A DNA stretch of 64,000 nucleotides, taken from Paraburkholderia edwinii (GTDB lineage Bacteria > Pseudomonadota > Gammaproteobacteria > Burkholderiales > Burkholderiaceae). Every line of letters begins with the position of its first letter. The stretch's first letter is position 1. Where the stretch lies: contig NZ_CP080096.1 in NCBI RefSeq assembly GCF_019428685.1, forward strand, positions 2,108,001 to 2,172,000, given 5' to 3'. Positions 31,801 to 40,678 of this stretch are shown here, piece after piece. Under the pieces are notes generated by a model. The model did not search any database, was not told where the DNA came from, and was given only the letters and a program-made list of their open reading frames with translations. The position numbers were made by a program, and so were the translations under genes.

Positions 31801-33600
31801 TTACCGATACCAGCGCGGCGTATAAACCCACTCGCGCGGCGCGCCGTCGGCCGATTGCGATCGCGTCGAAAAGACGCGCGTGGTCGACGAACCGATGATC
31901 ACCATCGTGCGCATATCGACATCGGCCGAACTGAGCTTGCCGAGCGTCGTCGACACGAGCGATGCGCCGGGGCGGCCAATGTCGCGTCCGAGCACGACCG
32001 TCGTCTCCGGAGCGCGCGATTCGCGCACGATATCGAGCGCCTTGTCGAGCTGCCATGGCCGCGCGCGCGACACCGGGTTGTAGAACGCCATCACGAGATC
32101 GGCTTGCGCCGCGAGCGCCACGCGCGCCTCGATGACGGCCCACGGCTTCAGGTTGTCGGAGAGCGACAGCATGCAGAAGTCGTGGCCGAGCGGCGCGCCG
32201 GCTTGCGCGGCCGTCGCCATCGCGGCCGATACGCCCGGTACGATCTGCAGTTCGACATCGGCCCAATGCGGCGCGTCGGACGTGCTGGACGTGTCGAGCG
32301 CTTCGAGTACGGCGGAAGCCATCGCAAACACACCGGGGTCGCCCGACGACACCATCACGACACGCCGTCCGCCGCTCGCGAGCTCAAATGCATGGCGCGC
32401 GCGCTGCATTTCTTCGCGATTGTCGGTCGGATGGACGCGCTGGTCCGCGCGGAACGGGCCAGCCATTTCGACGTAGGTCGCGTAGCCGAGGATATCGGTG
32501 GCCTGCGCGAGCGCTTGCCGCGCGGCGGGCACCATCAGGTCCGCGCTGCCGGGCCCGAGGCCGATCACGGTCAGCCGGCCGCGCGCGCGGCCGATAGTGT
32601 CGGGATCGATCGGCGTGGCGGCGACGGCCAGGGCAATGCCCGGGCTCAGGTCGACGATCTCGCACTGCGCGGGCAACGCGGCTTCGAGCAACGCGCGCGG
32701 CAGCGACGAGGCAGGGCGGGCGTCGCCGACAGGTGGTGCCGAAGCGCCAGCGTCAACGCCGGCTTCAGCAAACCGCAGCGCCACACCCAACGCATCGGCC
32801 GCGTGTGCAAGCGTCGCGTCGCCTGAACATGAGATCGGCGCGACAATCGCGGCAAGCGCCAACGGCGACAGTCCGCGCGTCGCCAGCGCATCGCGCACCC
32901 GCTGCGCGGCGTTCTCATGATCGCCATCGGCCAGCGCAACGGCCACGCTGCGCGGATGAATCACCAGCTCATCGGCGTTGCCGTCCCACGCGAGCGGCGT
33001 CACTCGAATCGCCCGCCGCGCCGTGCCGGAGCGCGGCAACTGCGCATCGTCGAGCCAATGCGCAGCGCCTTCGATACGCGTGCTTTCACCGGCAAGCAGA
33101 TCGGACACAAAGCGCTTGCCTTGCTCGATGCTCGCGAGCGCATACCCATGCGGCGGATTCAATACGCAGGTGCCGAAGCGCAACTCGCCGCTGGTCGTGA
33201 TCGCGGGCGGCACGTCGAGCGCCTGCGCGATCTCGCGCGCCATCACGTTCACGCCCGCGAGACCGCCGAGCAGCGGCACCACCGCGCTGCCGTCTTCCGC
33301 GACCGCGAGCACCGGTGGCTCCGCGCCCTTGTTCGCGAGCAGCGGCGCAACGCAGCGGATCACGATGCCCGCCGCGCACAGCGCGATGATCGGCGTGCCG
33401 CTCGCGTAGAGTTCACGCAGATAGGCGCTCAGTTCGTCGTAGACGATATCGACGCCGTCGGCGCCTGCTTCAACATGCGCCTCGCCGGGTACTTCAAAGC
33501 GGCTGCGCAGCCCATGCACGCGCGCATCCGGATAGCAGCGCTGCAGACGGCGCGCGGTCGCCAGCGCGCCGCTGCCGAGAATCACGATTGCCGGCGGCAT
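31801..33600 (-). CDS. cobJ: CbiG-like / precorrin-3B C17-methyltransferase (CobJ) fusion
   Basis: 599 aa from ATG 33600. The first ~330 residues are CbiG-like (LGSGALATARRLQRCYPDAR, then IALCAAGIVIRCVAPLLAN and VAEDGSAVVPLLGGLAGVN), followed by a degenerate CbiG_C-like piece. The C-terminal ~245 residues are a CobJ/CbiH methyltransferase: GLGPGSADLMVPAARQALAQ, SSGDPGVFAMASAVLEAL and the late GRDIGRPGASLVSTTLG. CobJ methylates C17 and contracts the ring. The ATG overlaps the cobI stop as TGATG; an alternative ATG at 33612 adds four residues. The fusion implies that lactone opening and ring contraction are handled by one polypeptide. Confidence 0.9.
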   Translation of the reverse strand: MPPAIVILGSGALATARRLQRCYPDARVHGLRSRFEVPGEAHVEAGADGVDIVYDELSAYLRELYASGTPIIALCAAGIVIRCVAPLLANKGAEPPVLAVAEDGSAVVPLLGGLAGVNVMAREIAQALDVPPAITTSGELRFGTCVLNPPHGYALASIEQGKRFVSDLLAGESTRIEGAAHWLDDAQLPRSGTARRAIRVTPLAWDGNADELVIHPRSVAVALADGDHENAAQRVRDALATRGLSPLALAAIVAPISCSGDATLAHAADALGVALRFAEAGVDAGASAPPVGDARPASSLPRALLEAALPAQCEIVDLSPGIALAVAATPIDPDTIGRARGRLTVIGLGPGSADLMVPAARQALAQATDILGYATYVEMAGPFRADQRVHPTDNREEMQRARHAFELASGGRRVVMVSSGDPGVFAMASAVLEALDTSSTSDAPHWADVELQIVPGVSAAMATAAQAGAPLGHDFCMLSLSDNLKPWAVIEARVALAAQADLVMAFYNPVSRARPWQLDKALDIVRESRAPETTVVLGRDIGRPGASLVSTTLGKLSSADVDMRTMVIIGSSTTRVFSTRSQSADGAPREWVYTPRWYR

Positions 33601-34388
33601 CAGCCTTGCCATTTTTCCCCCGGCACGACGAGCAGCGAAAAATAGGGCGACGCCATCGGATCGACTTCAGCGAGCGGCACGATCCGTTCGCTCGCCATCG
33701 TCGCGCGCTCCACGTACAGCGCGCGCTTCGCGAGCCCGAGTTCGTCGAGCACGCGGCGCACCTTGTCGAAGTTGCGGCCGAGCTTCATGATGACCGCCGC
33801 GTCCGCATCGGCGAGGCGCCGCTTCAGTTCCGCTTCGGGCAGCACGCCCGACAGCACCGATAGCGTCTGATTGCGGTAGACGAGCGGCGCGCCGAGCACG
33901 GCGGCGCCGCCGAGCATCGAACACACGCCGGGCACGACTTCGGCTTCGAAGCGCGGTGCGAGCCGGTCGGCGAGGCGATCGTGCAGATACATATACGACC
34001 CGTAGAAGAACGGATCGCCTTCGCAGATCACGGCGACGTCGCGGCCCGCGTCGAGATGGCCCGCAATCACTTCGGCCGCGGTGTCGTAAAAGTCGGCGAT
34101 GATCGCTTCGTACGACAGCGGCGGCTCGAGCGCCTCGGTCGTCACGGGGTAGACGAGCGGCAGGCGCAGCTGCGCATCGGTGAGATGCGCTTCGATAATG
34201 CCGAACGCGTTGCCCTTCTTGCCCTTGGCGACGAAGTACGCCACCACGGGCGCCGACTTCAATAGACGCAGCGCCTTCACGGTAATCAGCTCAGGGTCGC
34301 CGGGGCCGACACCGAGGCCCAGCAGACGGCCGCGCGCGGCGCCCTGATTTTCGTTCTGGCGTTCGCTCTGCGGTTCGCTCATCTGCAT
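33600..34388 (-). CDS. cobI: Precorrin-2 C20-methyltransferase
   Basis: SAM-dependent methyltransferase making precorrin-3A. 262 aa. The class III tetrapyrrole methylase hallmarks are [35 protein letters not shown] and [23 protein letters not shown] 34388 follows the cobH stop without a gap and has GGAGG eight bases upstream; ATG 34382 is also possible. Third gene of the minus cobG-cobH-cobI-cobJ unit. Confidence 0.94.
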   Translation of the reverse strand: MQMSEPQSERQNENQGAARGRLLGLGVGPGDPELITVKALRLLKSAPVVAYFVAKGKKGNAFGIIEAHLTDAQLRLPLVYPVTTEALEPPLSYEAIIADFYDTAAEVIAGHLDAGRDVAVICEGDPFFYGSYMYLHDRLADRLAPRFEAEVVPGVCSMLGGAAVLGAPLVYRNQTLSVLSGVLPEAELKRRLADADAAVIMKLGRNFDKVRRVLDELGLAKRALYVERATMASERIVPLAEVDPMASPYFSLLVVPGEKWQG

Positions 34389-35015
34389 TTATTCGACCTC
34401 CGAGGCGAGCGCATTGACCGCGGCAGCCGCCATCGCACTGCCGCCGCGCCGGCCGTCGACGACGACATAAGGTACGCCGCGGCTATCGGCGGCCAGCATC
34501 GCCTTCGATTCCGCCGCGCCGACGAAACCGACCGGGAAGCCGAGAATCAGCGCCGGTCGCGGCGCGCCGGCATCGAGCATGTCGAGCAGATAAAAGAGCG
34601 CGGTCGGCGCGTTGCCGATCGCGACGACGCTGCCCGCGAGATGCGGACGCCACAATTCAAGCGCGGCGGCCGAGCGCGTGTTGTTGATCTCGCGCGCAAG
34701 CGCCGGCACGGCCGGCTCGTTGAGCGTGCAGATCACGTCGTTGCCGGCCGGCAGACGCGCGCGCGTGATGCCCTCAGCGACCATCCGCGCGTCGCACAGA
34801 ATCGGCGCGCCGGTTTTCAATGCGTCGCGTCCCGCGCGGCCCGCGCCCTCCGAAAAGCGCAGGCTGCCGGCGATGTCGACCATACCGGACGCGTGAATCA
34901 CGCGCACCGCGAGTTTTTCGAGGTCGGCGGGGATGCGCGAGAGGTCCGCTTCGGCGCGTATCGTCGCGAACGACTGGCGATAGATCTCGTTGCCGTCGCG
35001 AATGTAGTCAGGCAT
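34389..35015 (-). CDS. cobH: Precorrin-8X methylmutase
   Basis: Moves the C11 methyl of precorrin-8X to C12 giving hydrogenobyrinate. 208 aa, as expected. The catalytic histidine is in VRVIHASGMVDIAGSL; also present are GAPILCDARMVAEGI, AIGNAPTALFYLLDM and ILGFPVGFVGAAESKA. GGAG precedes ATG 35015, which overlaps the end of cobG by 8 bases. Confidence 0.95.
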   Translation of the reverse strand: MPDYIRDGNEIYRQSFATIRAEADLSRIPADLEKLAVRVIHASGMVDIAGSLRFSEGAGRAGRDALKTGAPILCDARMVAEGITRARLPAGNDVICTLNEPAVPALAREINNTRSAAALELWRPHLAGSVVAIGNAPTALFYLLDMLDAGAPRPALILGFPVGFVGAAESKAMLAADSRGVPYVVVDGRRGGSAMAAAAVNALASEVE

Positions 35016-36489
35016 CAGTGAAACTCCGGGGCAGCCGCTCGAGCAGATCGGCGGCGTGTTCGATGGTCAGATGGTGGGCGATGCAGTGGCCGAAGCCGGT
35101 GCTAGAGGCGTCCTCCGTCGCGCTGTCGCTGTCGCGGATGCTTCCGTCGCTGCCGTCGCTCCGGTTCGCGACATCTCGCTGATACAGGTCGTAACGGCCG
35201 GGCGCGACCGCGAGCAGCGTGAACGGCACCGGATGGGCGGCGGCGCACGAGCGCGTGCAGCCGCTCAGATGGACCTCGACGTTCGCGGGCAAACGTGTCG
35301 CGAGTGCTCGTGCATCGGCTTTCGTATCGGCGTGGCCCTTGGCGCAGCCGGACGAGCCGGTGCAGGCAATGAGCCGCGCAAACGGCTGCGCGCCGTCGCA
35401 TGCGAAGCCCAGCGACGCAAGCCGTAGCAACGCAGCCGGTGCGGCTTCGGTTCGGACATCGGGCAACAGCACGCTTTGCCATGGCGTCACGCGAAGCGTG
35501 CCGTTGCCGGCGTCTTGCGCGAGCGCGGCGAGTTCGCGCAGCGTCGGCGCGTCGATGCGTCCGAGCGGCGGTGCGCCGCCGACGTACGACATGCCTGGCG
35601 TGCGCTGCGCATGCGCGCCGAAGCGCAGCGACGGCTGCGCTTGCGGACGGCGCCACGCGGCAACAGACGCGTCGTGCGGCAAAGACAAAGGAAACGCGAC
35701 GCGCGCCCCGATGTGCGAAAGCACCGCGGCGGCCGGCATGCGTGCGAGCAGGTCTCGCATACGCATGTCGTCGGCGGCGGCCAGATCGAGGAACGCGTGC
35801 AAGAGCGCATCGACAAGCTCGACGACATGCTCGGGCCGCACGGCGCCGAGCGCGGGTAAATCGTCCGGTGCGAGCGGCGGACAGCCGGCTAGACCGAACG
35901 CGAAGAGCGGGCCGCTGCCGTCGACGTTTTGCAGCGCCGCGAGCCAGATATCGTGCGGATGCCCGAGCATCGCGAGTTGCTCGCCGCCGTCGAGCAGCAA
36001 CGCGAACTTCGGCGACAGCGCCGCGAAGCGCGCTTCGCTTTGCAGCAAGGTGAGGATTTGCGCGGCAAGACCGGTGGTGTCGAACAGGGCGGCGCGGTCG
36101 CACCCGGCGGTGGGGCTCAGCATGACGTTGCGCACATCGTCGGCCGCCGGGTTGGCAGGAGGCGCATCGGTTGCATGACGCGCATCGTCAGCCGATGCGC
36201 GTGGCCCCAGCCCCGCCGCAAGCAGTCGCTCGATCAATGCATGCGCTTCGTCTGCGCGTACGCCGCGTATTTGCAGATTTGCGCGGTTCGTCAGTTCGAT
36301 CAGACCCGACGCATGCGCTTCTGCCGCGTCGGCAATGGCACAGGCTTCGTCGTGTGAAAGCACGCCGCCGGGCAGCCTGATCCGGCAGATGCCGCCATCG
36401 CGCGCGGCGACGATGCGCAGCAGGCCTGGACATGCCGAGGCGCGCAGGGTGCCGATAGCGGTTGGGGCAGCGGATAAAGCGTGGTTCAA
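35008..36489 (-). CDS. cobG: Precorrin-3B synthase CobG
   Basis: Oxygen-dependent monooxygenase of the aerobic B12 route, related to sulfite/nitrite reductases. The 4Fe-4S/siroheme-type cysteines are CTGSSGC (C-x5-C) and SGCTRSC (C-x3-C); NRANLQIRGVR lies in the first ferredoxin-like half. Homology begins at about ACPGLLRIVAARDGG. I place the start at TTG 36489 (493 aa), because a CATAAT element on this strand at 36526-36521 would be inside a longer gene; an ATG at 36618 extends the frame by 43 residues of no family likeness. Neither start has a good ribosome site. It overlaps cobH by 8 bases. Confidence 0.88.
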   Translation of the reverse strand: MNHALSAAPTAIGTLRASACPGLLRIVAARDGGICRIRLPGGVLSHDEACAIADAAEAHASGLIELTNRANLQIRGVRADEAHALIERLLAAGLGPRASADDARHATDAPPANPAADDVRNVMLSPTAGCDRAALFDTTGLAAQILTLLQSEARFAALSPKFALLLDGGEQLAMLGHPHDIWLAALQNVDGSGPLFAFGLAGCPPLAPDDLPALGAVRPEHVVELVDALLHAFLDLAAADDMRMRDLLARMPAAAVLSHIGARVAFPLSLPHDASVAAWRRPQAQPSLRFGAHAQRTPGMSYVGGAPPLGRIDAPTLRELAALAQDAGNGTLRVTPWQSVLLPDVRTEAAPAALLRLASLGFACDGAQPFARLIACTGSSGCAKGHADTKADARALATRLPANVEVHLSGCTRSCAAAHPVPFTLLAVAPGRYDLYQRDVANRSDGSDGSIRDSDSATEDASSTGFGHCIAHHLTIEHAADLLERLPRSFTDA

Positions 36490-36745
36490 GTCGATGACCG
36501 GGGTGAGCGTCGCGCGATTCGTATTATGCCCTGTTTCGCATAGGGAACCGCTGCGCGGGCGCCCGCGCGACGTTACGTATGTGATGCGCGGATGTGATGC
36601 GCGGATATCGCCCGTCATGCGGGCACATCACGACAATGAACGCACTTTCACCACGTGAGGAGCGCCACCGGCAGCGATTCGATCTGTTCTTCAGTATCAG
36701 GTGTCCGTCATTCGTCGAACGATATGAACCTTGAAGGAATCGAAC

Positions 36746-37258
36746 ATGCAAACCCAAACGTTTAACATCTCCAGCAACCAGCAAGTCCAGTTTTATAACT
36801 ACAACTACGGCGGCGATACCGATCGTCAAACGGGCAGTTCCACAGTCCAATCGCGACTACCGACGGGCAGCAATCAGGGCGACGGCAGCGATTCGCGGAT
36901 CCTGAAAACCCCGTTGACCCCGCTTGGCTGGTATGGCGATCTGTCCGGCCAGATCGACACGCTGACCAAAGATGTGAACGCGGTGAAGGGCGATGTGAAC
37001 AACGTGTCGATGAAGCTCGATGAACTCCAGAGCGGCGTGACGAACATTTCAGGGAAGTTCGCCGGCGTCGAGCGAAACATGGGTCAAATCAACAAGAACA
37101 TCGATGCGCTAAAGACGCAATCGTCGCAGAGCCAAAAGGACCTGACTGCTATCAGGACGTCCCTTGGCACGCTTGGCCCGAAAGTCGACCAGATCCAGAC
37201 CACGGTCGACGACATCAAGAAAAACTGCAAGACGTGCAGTAGCGGCAGCGGGCATTAA
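36746..37258 (+). CDS. Orphan coiled-coil protein, unknown function
   Basis: 170-aa protein that I do not recognise. ATG 36746 has AAGGA at the right distance. The first ~65 residues are polar and Asn/Gln/Tyr/Ser-rich (QVQFYNYNYGGDTD). From GDLSGQIDTLTKDVNAVKGD to about TVDDIKK, hydrophobic residues recur in a heptad pattern over some 95 residues, predicting a long coiled coil. The C-terminus carries a CKTC pair. There is no signal peptide or membrane helix. Base composition is lower in GC than the flanking cob genes, and it interrupts the cluster between cobG and cobL, so it may be a later arrival. A structural or tail-fibre-like role can be imagined but not supported. Confidence 0.75.
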   Translation: MQTQTFNISSNQQVQFYNYNYGGDTDRQTGSSTVQSRLPTGSNQGDGSDSRILKTPLTPLGWYGDLSGQIDTLTKDVNAVKGDVNNVSMKLDELQSGVTNISGKFAGVERNMGQINKNIDALKTQSSQSQKDLTAIRTSLGTLGPKVDQIQTTVDDIKKNCKTCSSGSGH

Positions 37259-37373
37259 ACCTCAAGCTGGCGGATAACGTCGCATGCGTGCGGGCCATGG
37301 GCCTTGCACGCACAAGGAGTCGGGCGGCGGCGCGGTATCATTAGCGTCTTACCTCCGACTCCGCTTCGTTTCG

Positions 37374-38639
37374 ATGTCGACGAATGCATTGCAGCAACCC
37401 GAACCGGAATTGAATCCTCGCGACGCGGACAGCCGCGCGCAGCCGTGGCTCACTGTCGTCGGAATCGGCGAAGACGGATTTGGCGCGCTGGGACGCGCCG
37501 CGCGCCGCGCACTGTTCGACGCGTCGGTTGTGTACGGCGGCGAGCGTCACCTGGCCATGTTGCCGGCACGCGTACGCGCGCGCCGCGAACGGTGGCCAAG
37601 CCCCTTCGATGTCGCGCCGCTGCTCGCCGCTCGCGGGACGGCCGTCTGCGTGCTGGCAAGCGGCGACCCGATGTGGTTCGGCGTCGGCGCCACGCTCGCG
37701 CGTTACCTTGGCGCGGACGAGATGCGCATCCTGCCTGCGCCTTCATCGTTATCGCTGGTCGCGGCGCGGCTTGGCTGGCCGCTGCAAGACGTCGTGAGCG
37801 TGTCCGTGGTGGGGCGGCCGCTTGCGGCCGTGAACGCGCATCTGCACGACGGCGCGCGTCTCATCGTGCTCAGCAGCGACGGCGCAACGCCGGCCGCGCT
37901 CGCGGCGCAGATGACCGCGCAAGGTTTTGGCGAAACGAAGATAACGGTCTTCGAACACGTTGGCGGTCCGCTCGAACGGCGTATCGATGGGCTCGCGCAC
38001 GCGTGGCGCGCTGCGCAATGCGCGGCGCTGAACCTGATCGCACTCGAGTGCCGCGCAAGCGGCGATGCCACGCGTCTCGCCTTGACGCCGGGCTTACCCG
38101 ACGACGCCTTCATGCACGACGGCCAGCTCACGAAACGCGACGTACGCGCGCTGACGCTTGCGCGGCTCGCGCCCGCGCCGCATGAACTGCTATGGGATGT
38201 CGGCGCCGGCTGCGGGTCGATCGGCATCGAATGGATGCGCACGCATCCATCGTGCCGCGCGATCGCGGTTGAGCAGCATGCTGAGCGCCTGCGTTTTATC
38301 GAACGCAATCGCGACACGTTAGGCGTGCCGGCACTGCAAGTTGTCGCGGGCATCGCGCCCGCCGCGCTCGAAGGCCTGGCCTTGCCCGACGCAGTGTTTA
38401 TCGGCGGCGGCGTCACCGTGCCCGGCGTGTTCGACGCATGCTGGAACGCGTTGAAGAGCGGCGGCAGGCTCGTGGCGAATGCGGTGACACTGGAAGGCGA
38501 GGCCGCGCTGACCGGCTACCGCCAGCGCCAGGGCGGCACGCTGACGCGTATCGCGCTTGCCGAGGCGCAGCCGCTGGGCGGGTTCGAGACGTGGCGTCCC
38601 GCGTTGCCGATCACGCTGTATGCCGCGATCAAATCGTGA
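37374..38639 (+). CDS. cobL: Precorrin-6Y C5,15-methyltransferase (decarboxylating), CbiE-CbiT fusion
   Basis: Bifunctional enzyme that methylates C5 and C15 and removes the C12 acetate carboxyl. 421 aa. The N-terminal half is Cbi[20 protein letters not shown] and [20 protein letters not shown]. The C-terminal half is a Rossmann Cbi[21 protein letters not shown] binds SAM, AVFIGGG is present as [13 protein letters not shown] 37374 matches the family N-terminus; the frame extends upstream by 30 residues with no likeness. cobK follows after 13 bases. Confidence 0.94.
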   Translation: MSTNALQQPEPELNPRDADSRAQPWLTVVGIGEDGFGALGRAARRALFDASVVYGGERHLAMLPARVRARRERWPSPFDVAPLLAARGTAVCVLASGDPMWFGVGATLARYLGADEMRILPAPSSLSLVAARLGWPLQDVVSVSVVGRPLAAVNAHLHDGARLIVLSSDGATPAALAAQMTAQGFGETKITVFEHVGGPLERRIDGLAHAWRAAQCAALNLIALECRASGDATRLALTPGLPDDAFMHDGQLTKRDVRALTLARLAPAPHELLWDVGAGCGSIGIEWMRTHPSCRAIAVEQHAERLRFIERNRDTLGVPALQVVAGIAPAALEGLALPDAVFIGGGVTVPGVFDACWNALKSGGRLVANAVTLEGEAALTGYRQRQGGTLTRIALAEAQPLGGFETWRPALPITLYAAIKS

Positions 38640-38652
38640 TGGTTGTGACACC

Positions 38653-39405
38653 GTGACTCGCGACGAAACGATAAAGACGCGCATCCTGCTGCTCGGCGGG
38701 ACGGGCGACGCGCTGCAGATCGCCCGCGTGCTCAGCGCATCGGACGTCTACAGCGTTGCCGGAATCGGCAAAACGCCAGCCGGTCTGACCTGCATCGTGC
38801 GCACCGGCGGCTTCGGCGGCGCCCAGGGGTTGCAGGCGTATCTCGAGGCAGAGCGTATCGGTTTGCTGATTGACGCGACGCATCCGTTCGCCGCACGCAT
38901 CAGCGGCAACGCGTCCATCGCGAGCCGTGCGGCGGGCGTTCCGTATTGGGCGCTGCGGCGCGCACCGTGGCAGCCGCAAAGCGGCGACGATTGGCGGTTC
39001 GTCGACGATTGGCCGCAAATCGTCGCGGCACTTGCGCCGTTCCGGCGTCCGCTTTTCACGCTTGGGCGCGAGCCGCTCGCGCATCTCGACGACATTCCCG
39101 TTCATCAATATTGGGTCGTGCGCTGTCTCGACGCGCACGCGGGGAACGCGCGCGCATCGGTGATCGGCGCGCGCGGGCCGTTTACGGTCGACGGTGAGCG
39201 CGCATTGTTCGGAATGCTCGGCATCGACGTGGTGGTCAGCAAGAACAGTGGCGGAAGCGCGACCGCGGCGAAGCTCGAGGTCGCGCGCGAGCGAGGTTTG
39301 CCGGTCGTGATGACGCGGCGCCCTGAACTGCCGGCGGCCGATCGGGAATTCGACGGCGTGTCCGAGCTCTTGAGCGCGCTAACGAAGTGGAGTTCAGATT
39401 CATGA
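38653..39405 (+). CDS. cobK: Precorrin-6A reductase
   Basis: NADPH-dependent reduction of precorrin-6A to precorrin-6B. 250 aa from GTG 38653, 13 bases after the cobL stop. The nucleotide-binding LLGGTGDALQIARVL, LLIDATHPFAARISGNA, and VVSKNSGGSATAAKLEVARE are characteristic of CobK/CbiJ. There is no ATG in a sensible position. The stop overlaps the cobM start (ATGA), so cobL-cobK-cobM form one operon. Confidence 0.93.
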   Translation: MTRDETIKTRILLLGGTGDALQIARVLSASDVYSVAGIGKTPAGLTCIVRTGGFGGAQGLQAYLEAERIGLLIDATHPFAARISGNASIASRAAGVPYWALRRAPWQPQSGDDWRFVDDWPQIVAALAPFRRPLFTLGREPLAHLDDIPVHQYWVVRCLDAHAGNARASVIGARGPFTVDGERALFGMLGIDVVVSKNSGGSATAAKLEVARERGLPVVMTRRPELPAADREFDGVSELLSALTKWSSDS

Positions 39406-40154
39406 CAGTGTTTTTTATCGGCGCGGGACCGGGCGATCCCGAATTGATCACGGTGAAGGGGCAGCGCCTCGTGCGCACGTGTCCGGTCATTCTTTACGCA
39501 GGCTCGCTCGTGCCGGATGCGGTGCTGAGCGGCAATGCAGCCGACGTGGTGGTCAATACGGCGGAGCTCGACCTCGACGCGATCGTTGCGCTGCTTGCCG
39601 ATGCGCATGCGAAAGGTCGCGACGTCGCGCGGGTGCATTCGGGCGATCCGTCGCTGTACGGCGCAATCGGCGAACAGATCCGCCGTCTGCGTGAACTTGG
39701 CATTCCCTACGAAATCGTGCCCGGCGTCACGGCGACCGCCGCCTGCGCGGCGACACTCGGCTGCGAACTGACGCTGCCCGACGTTTCGCAGACACTGATT
39801 CTCACGCGCTACGCACGTAAGACTTCGATGCCGGCGGGCGAACAGCTGGCCGACCTCGCGCGCCACCGGGCGACCATGGCGATTCATCTCGGCGTGCGGC
39901 ATATCGCGCGCATCGTCGAAGAGCTGATTCCGCACTATGGCGAGGATTGTCCGGTGGCGGTCGTGTATCGGGCCAGCTGGCCCGATGAAGAGAAGATTGT
40001 CGGCACGCTCGCCGATATCGCCGGCAAAGTGCAGGCGACCGATATCGAGCGGACCGCGTTGATTCTGGTTGGGCGCGTACTCGATGCCGAGCATTTCGCC
40101 GACTCGACGCTCTACGCGAAAGATCGGGTAGCGCCGCCGAACAGTCGTGAATAA
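39402..40154 (+). CDS. cobM: Precorrin-4 C11-methyltransferase
   Basis: SAM-dependent methyltransferase forming precorrin-5. 250 aa from ATG 39402, which overlaps the cobK stop (ATGA). Class III methylase motifs: [60 protein letters not shown], and TRYARKTSMP, as in CobM/CbiF. A weak inverted repeat ATCTCA/TGAGAT followed by TTT (40170-40200) lies just after the stop and may end the transcript. Confidence 0.95.
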   Translation: MTVFFIGAGPGDPELITVKGQRLVRTCPVILYAGSLVPDAVLSGNAADVVVNTAELDLDAIVALLADAHAKGRDVARVHSGDPSLYGAIGEQIRRLRELGIPYEIVPGVTATAACAATLGCELTLPDVSQTLILTRYARKTSMPAGEQLADLARHRATMAIHLGVRHIARIVEELIPHYGEDCPVAVVYRASWPDEEKIVGTLADIAGKVQATDIERTALILVGRVLDAEHFADSTLYAKDRVAPPNSRE

Positions 40155-40215
40155 CGGCCGCTGGTAGCGATCTCACACACCGCGATCAGTTTGAGATTTT
40201 CACGGGCGCGTCTTT

Positions 40216-40473
40216 TCACCGCGGACCGTAGACAGTCGTGCGCGAGTCACCGTTCCGGTCCGTTACCGTGGTCGAAAAAGTGGTGCCGTCGCGGTTGTAG
40301 TCGTGTTCAAAGCGCACGTGTCCGTCGACCGACCTGTTTTCGCTGTGAATCCTTTTTTGGTTTTCGTCGTAGTAAATGTACTCGCCGGCTTGCCCGCCTT
40401 GCTCATTCGGGATGAATTCGGACTGTTTGTTTCCGTTCGCGTAAAAGGTGTTAACGGGTGCTGTAACGTTCAT
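40216..40473 (-). CDS. Small YwqK/MORN-like repeat protein
   Basis: 85-aa soluble protein. Its pattern of FYANGNKQSEF, GEYIYYDENQKRIHSE and HDYNRDGTTFSTTVTDRNGD resembles the short Tyr/Gly beta repeats of YwqK-type (MORN_2) proteins, where each strand describes x-Y-x-x-N/D-G. Such proteins are sometimes annotated as antitoxins, but there is no toxin gene adjacent. ATG 40473 has AAGGA eight bases upstream, supporting translation. GC content is lower than for the neighbours. The remaining bases up to the symporter stop (about 40155-40215 and 40474-40678) hold no gene. Confidence 0.7.
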   Translation of the reverse strand: MNVTAPVNTFYANGNKQSEFIPNEQGGQAGEYIYYDENQKRIHSENRSVDGHVRFEHDYNRDGTTFSTTVTDRNGDSRTTVYGPR

Positions 40474-40678
40474 GTCAATGTCCTTATGTCACTGAAGCTG
40501 AGACAGAATTAAATGCAGCAAATGAGAAAAGTCTAAATAAGCGGCAGATTCGATTAGGCGGAGCCTCCTGGTTTCTTATTGAATTGAGGGCATTCTTGAT
40601 CGCTGCCAGAATCAGAAGGTCATACGCACGTACACATTGCGCATAGCAAGCGGTTAGCCGCGCGGACGTGTTAACGCG

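Noticed and set aside
40170..40200. Strong terminator after cobM
   Set aside because: The ATCTCA/TGAGAT stem is only six pairs with a 16-base loop and three T residues; mentioned under cobM but not called.
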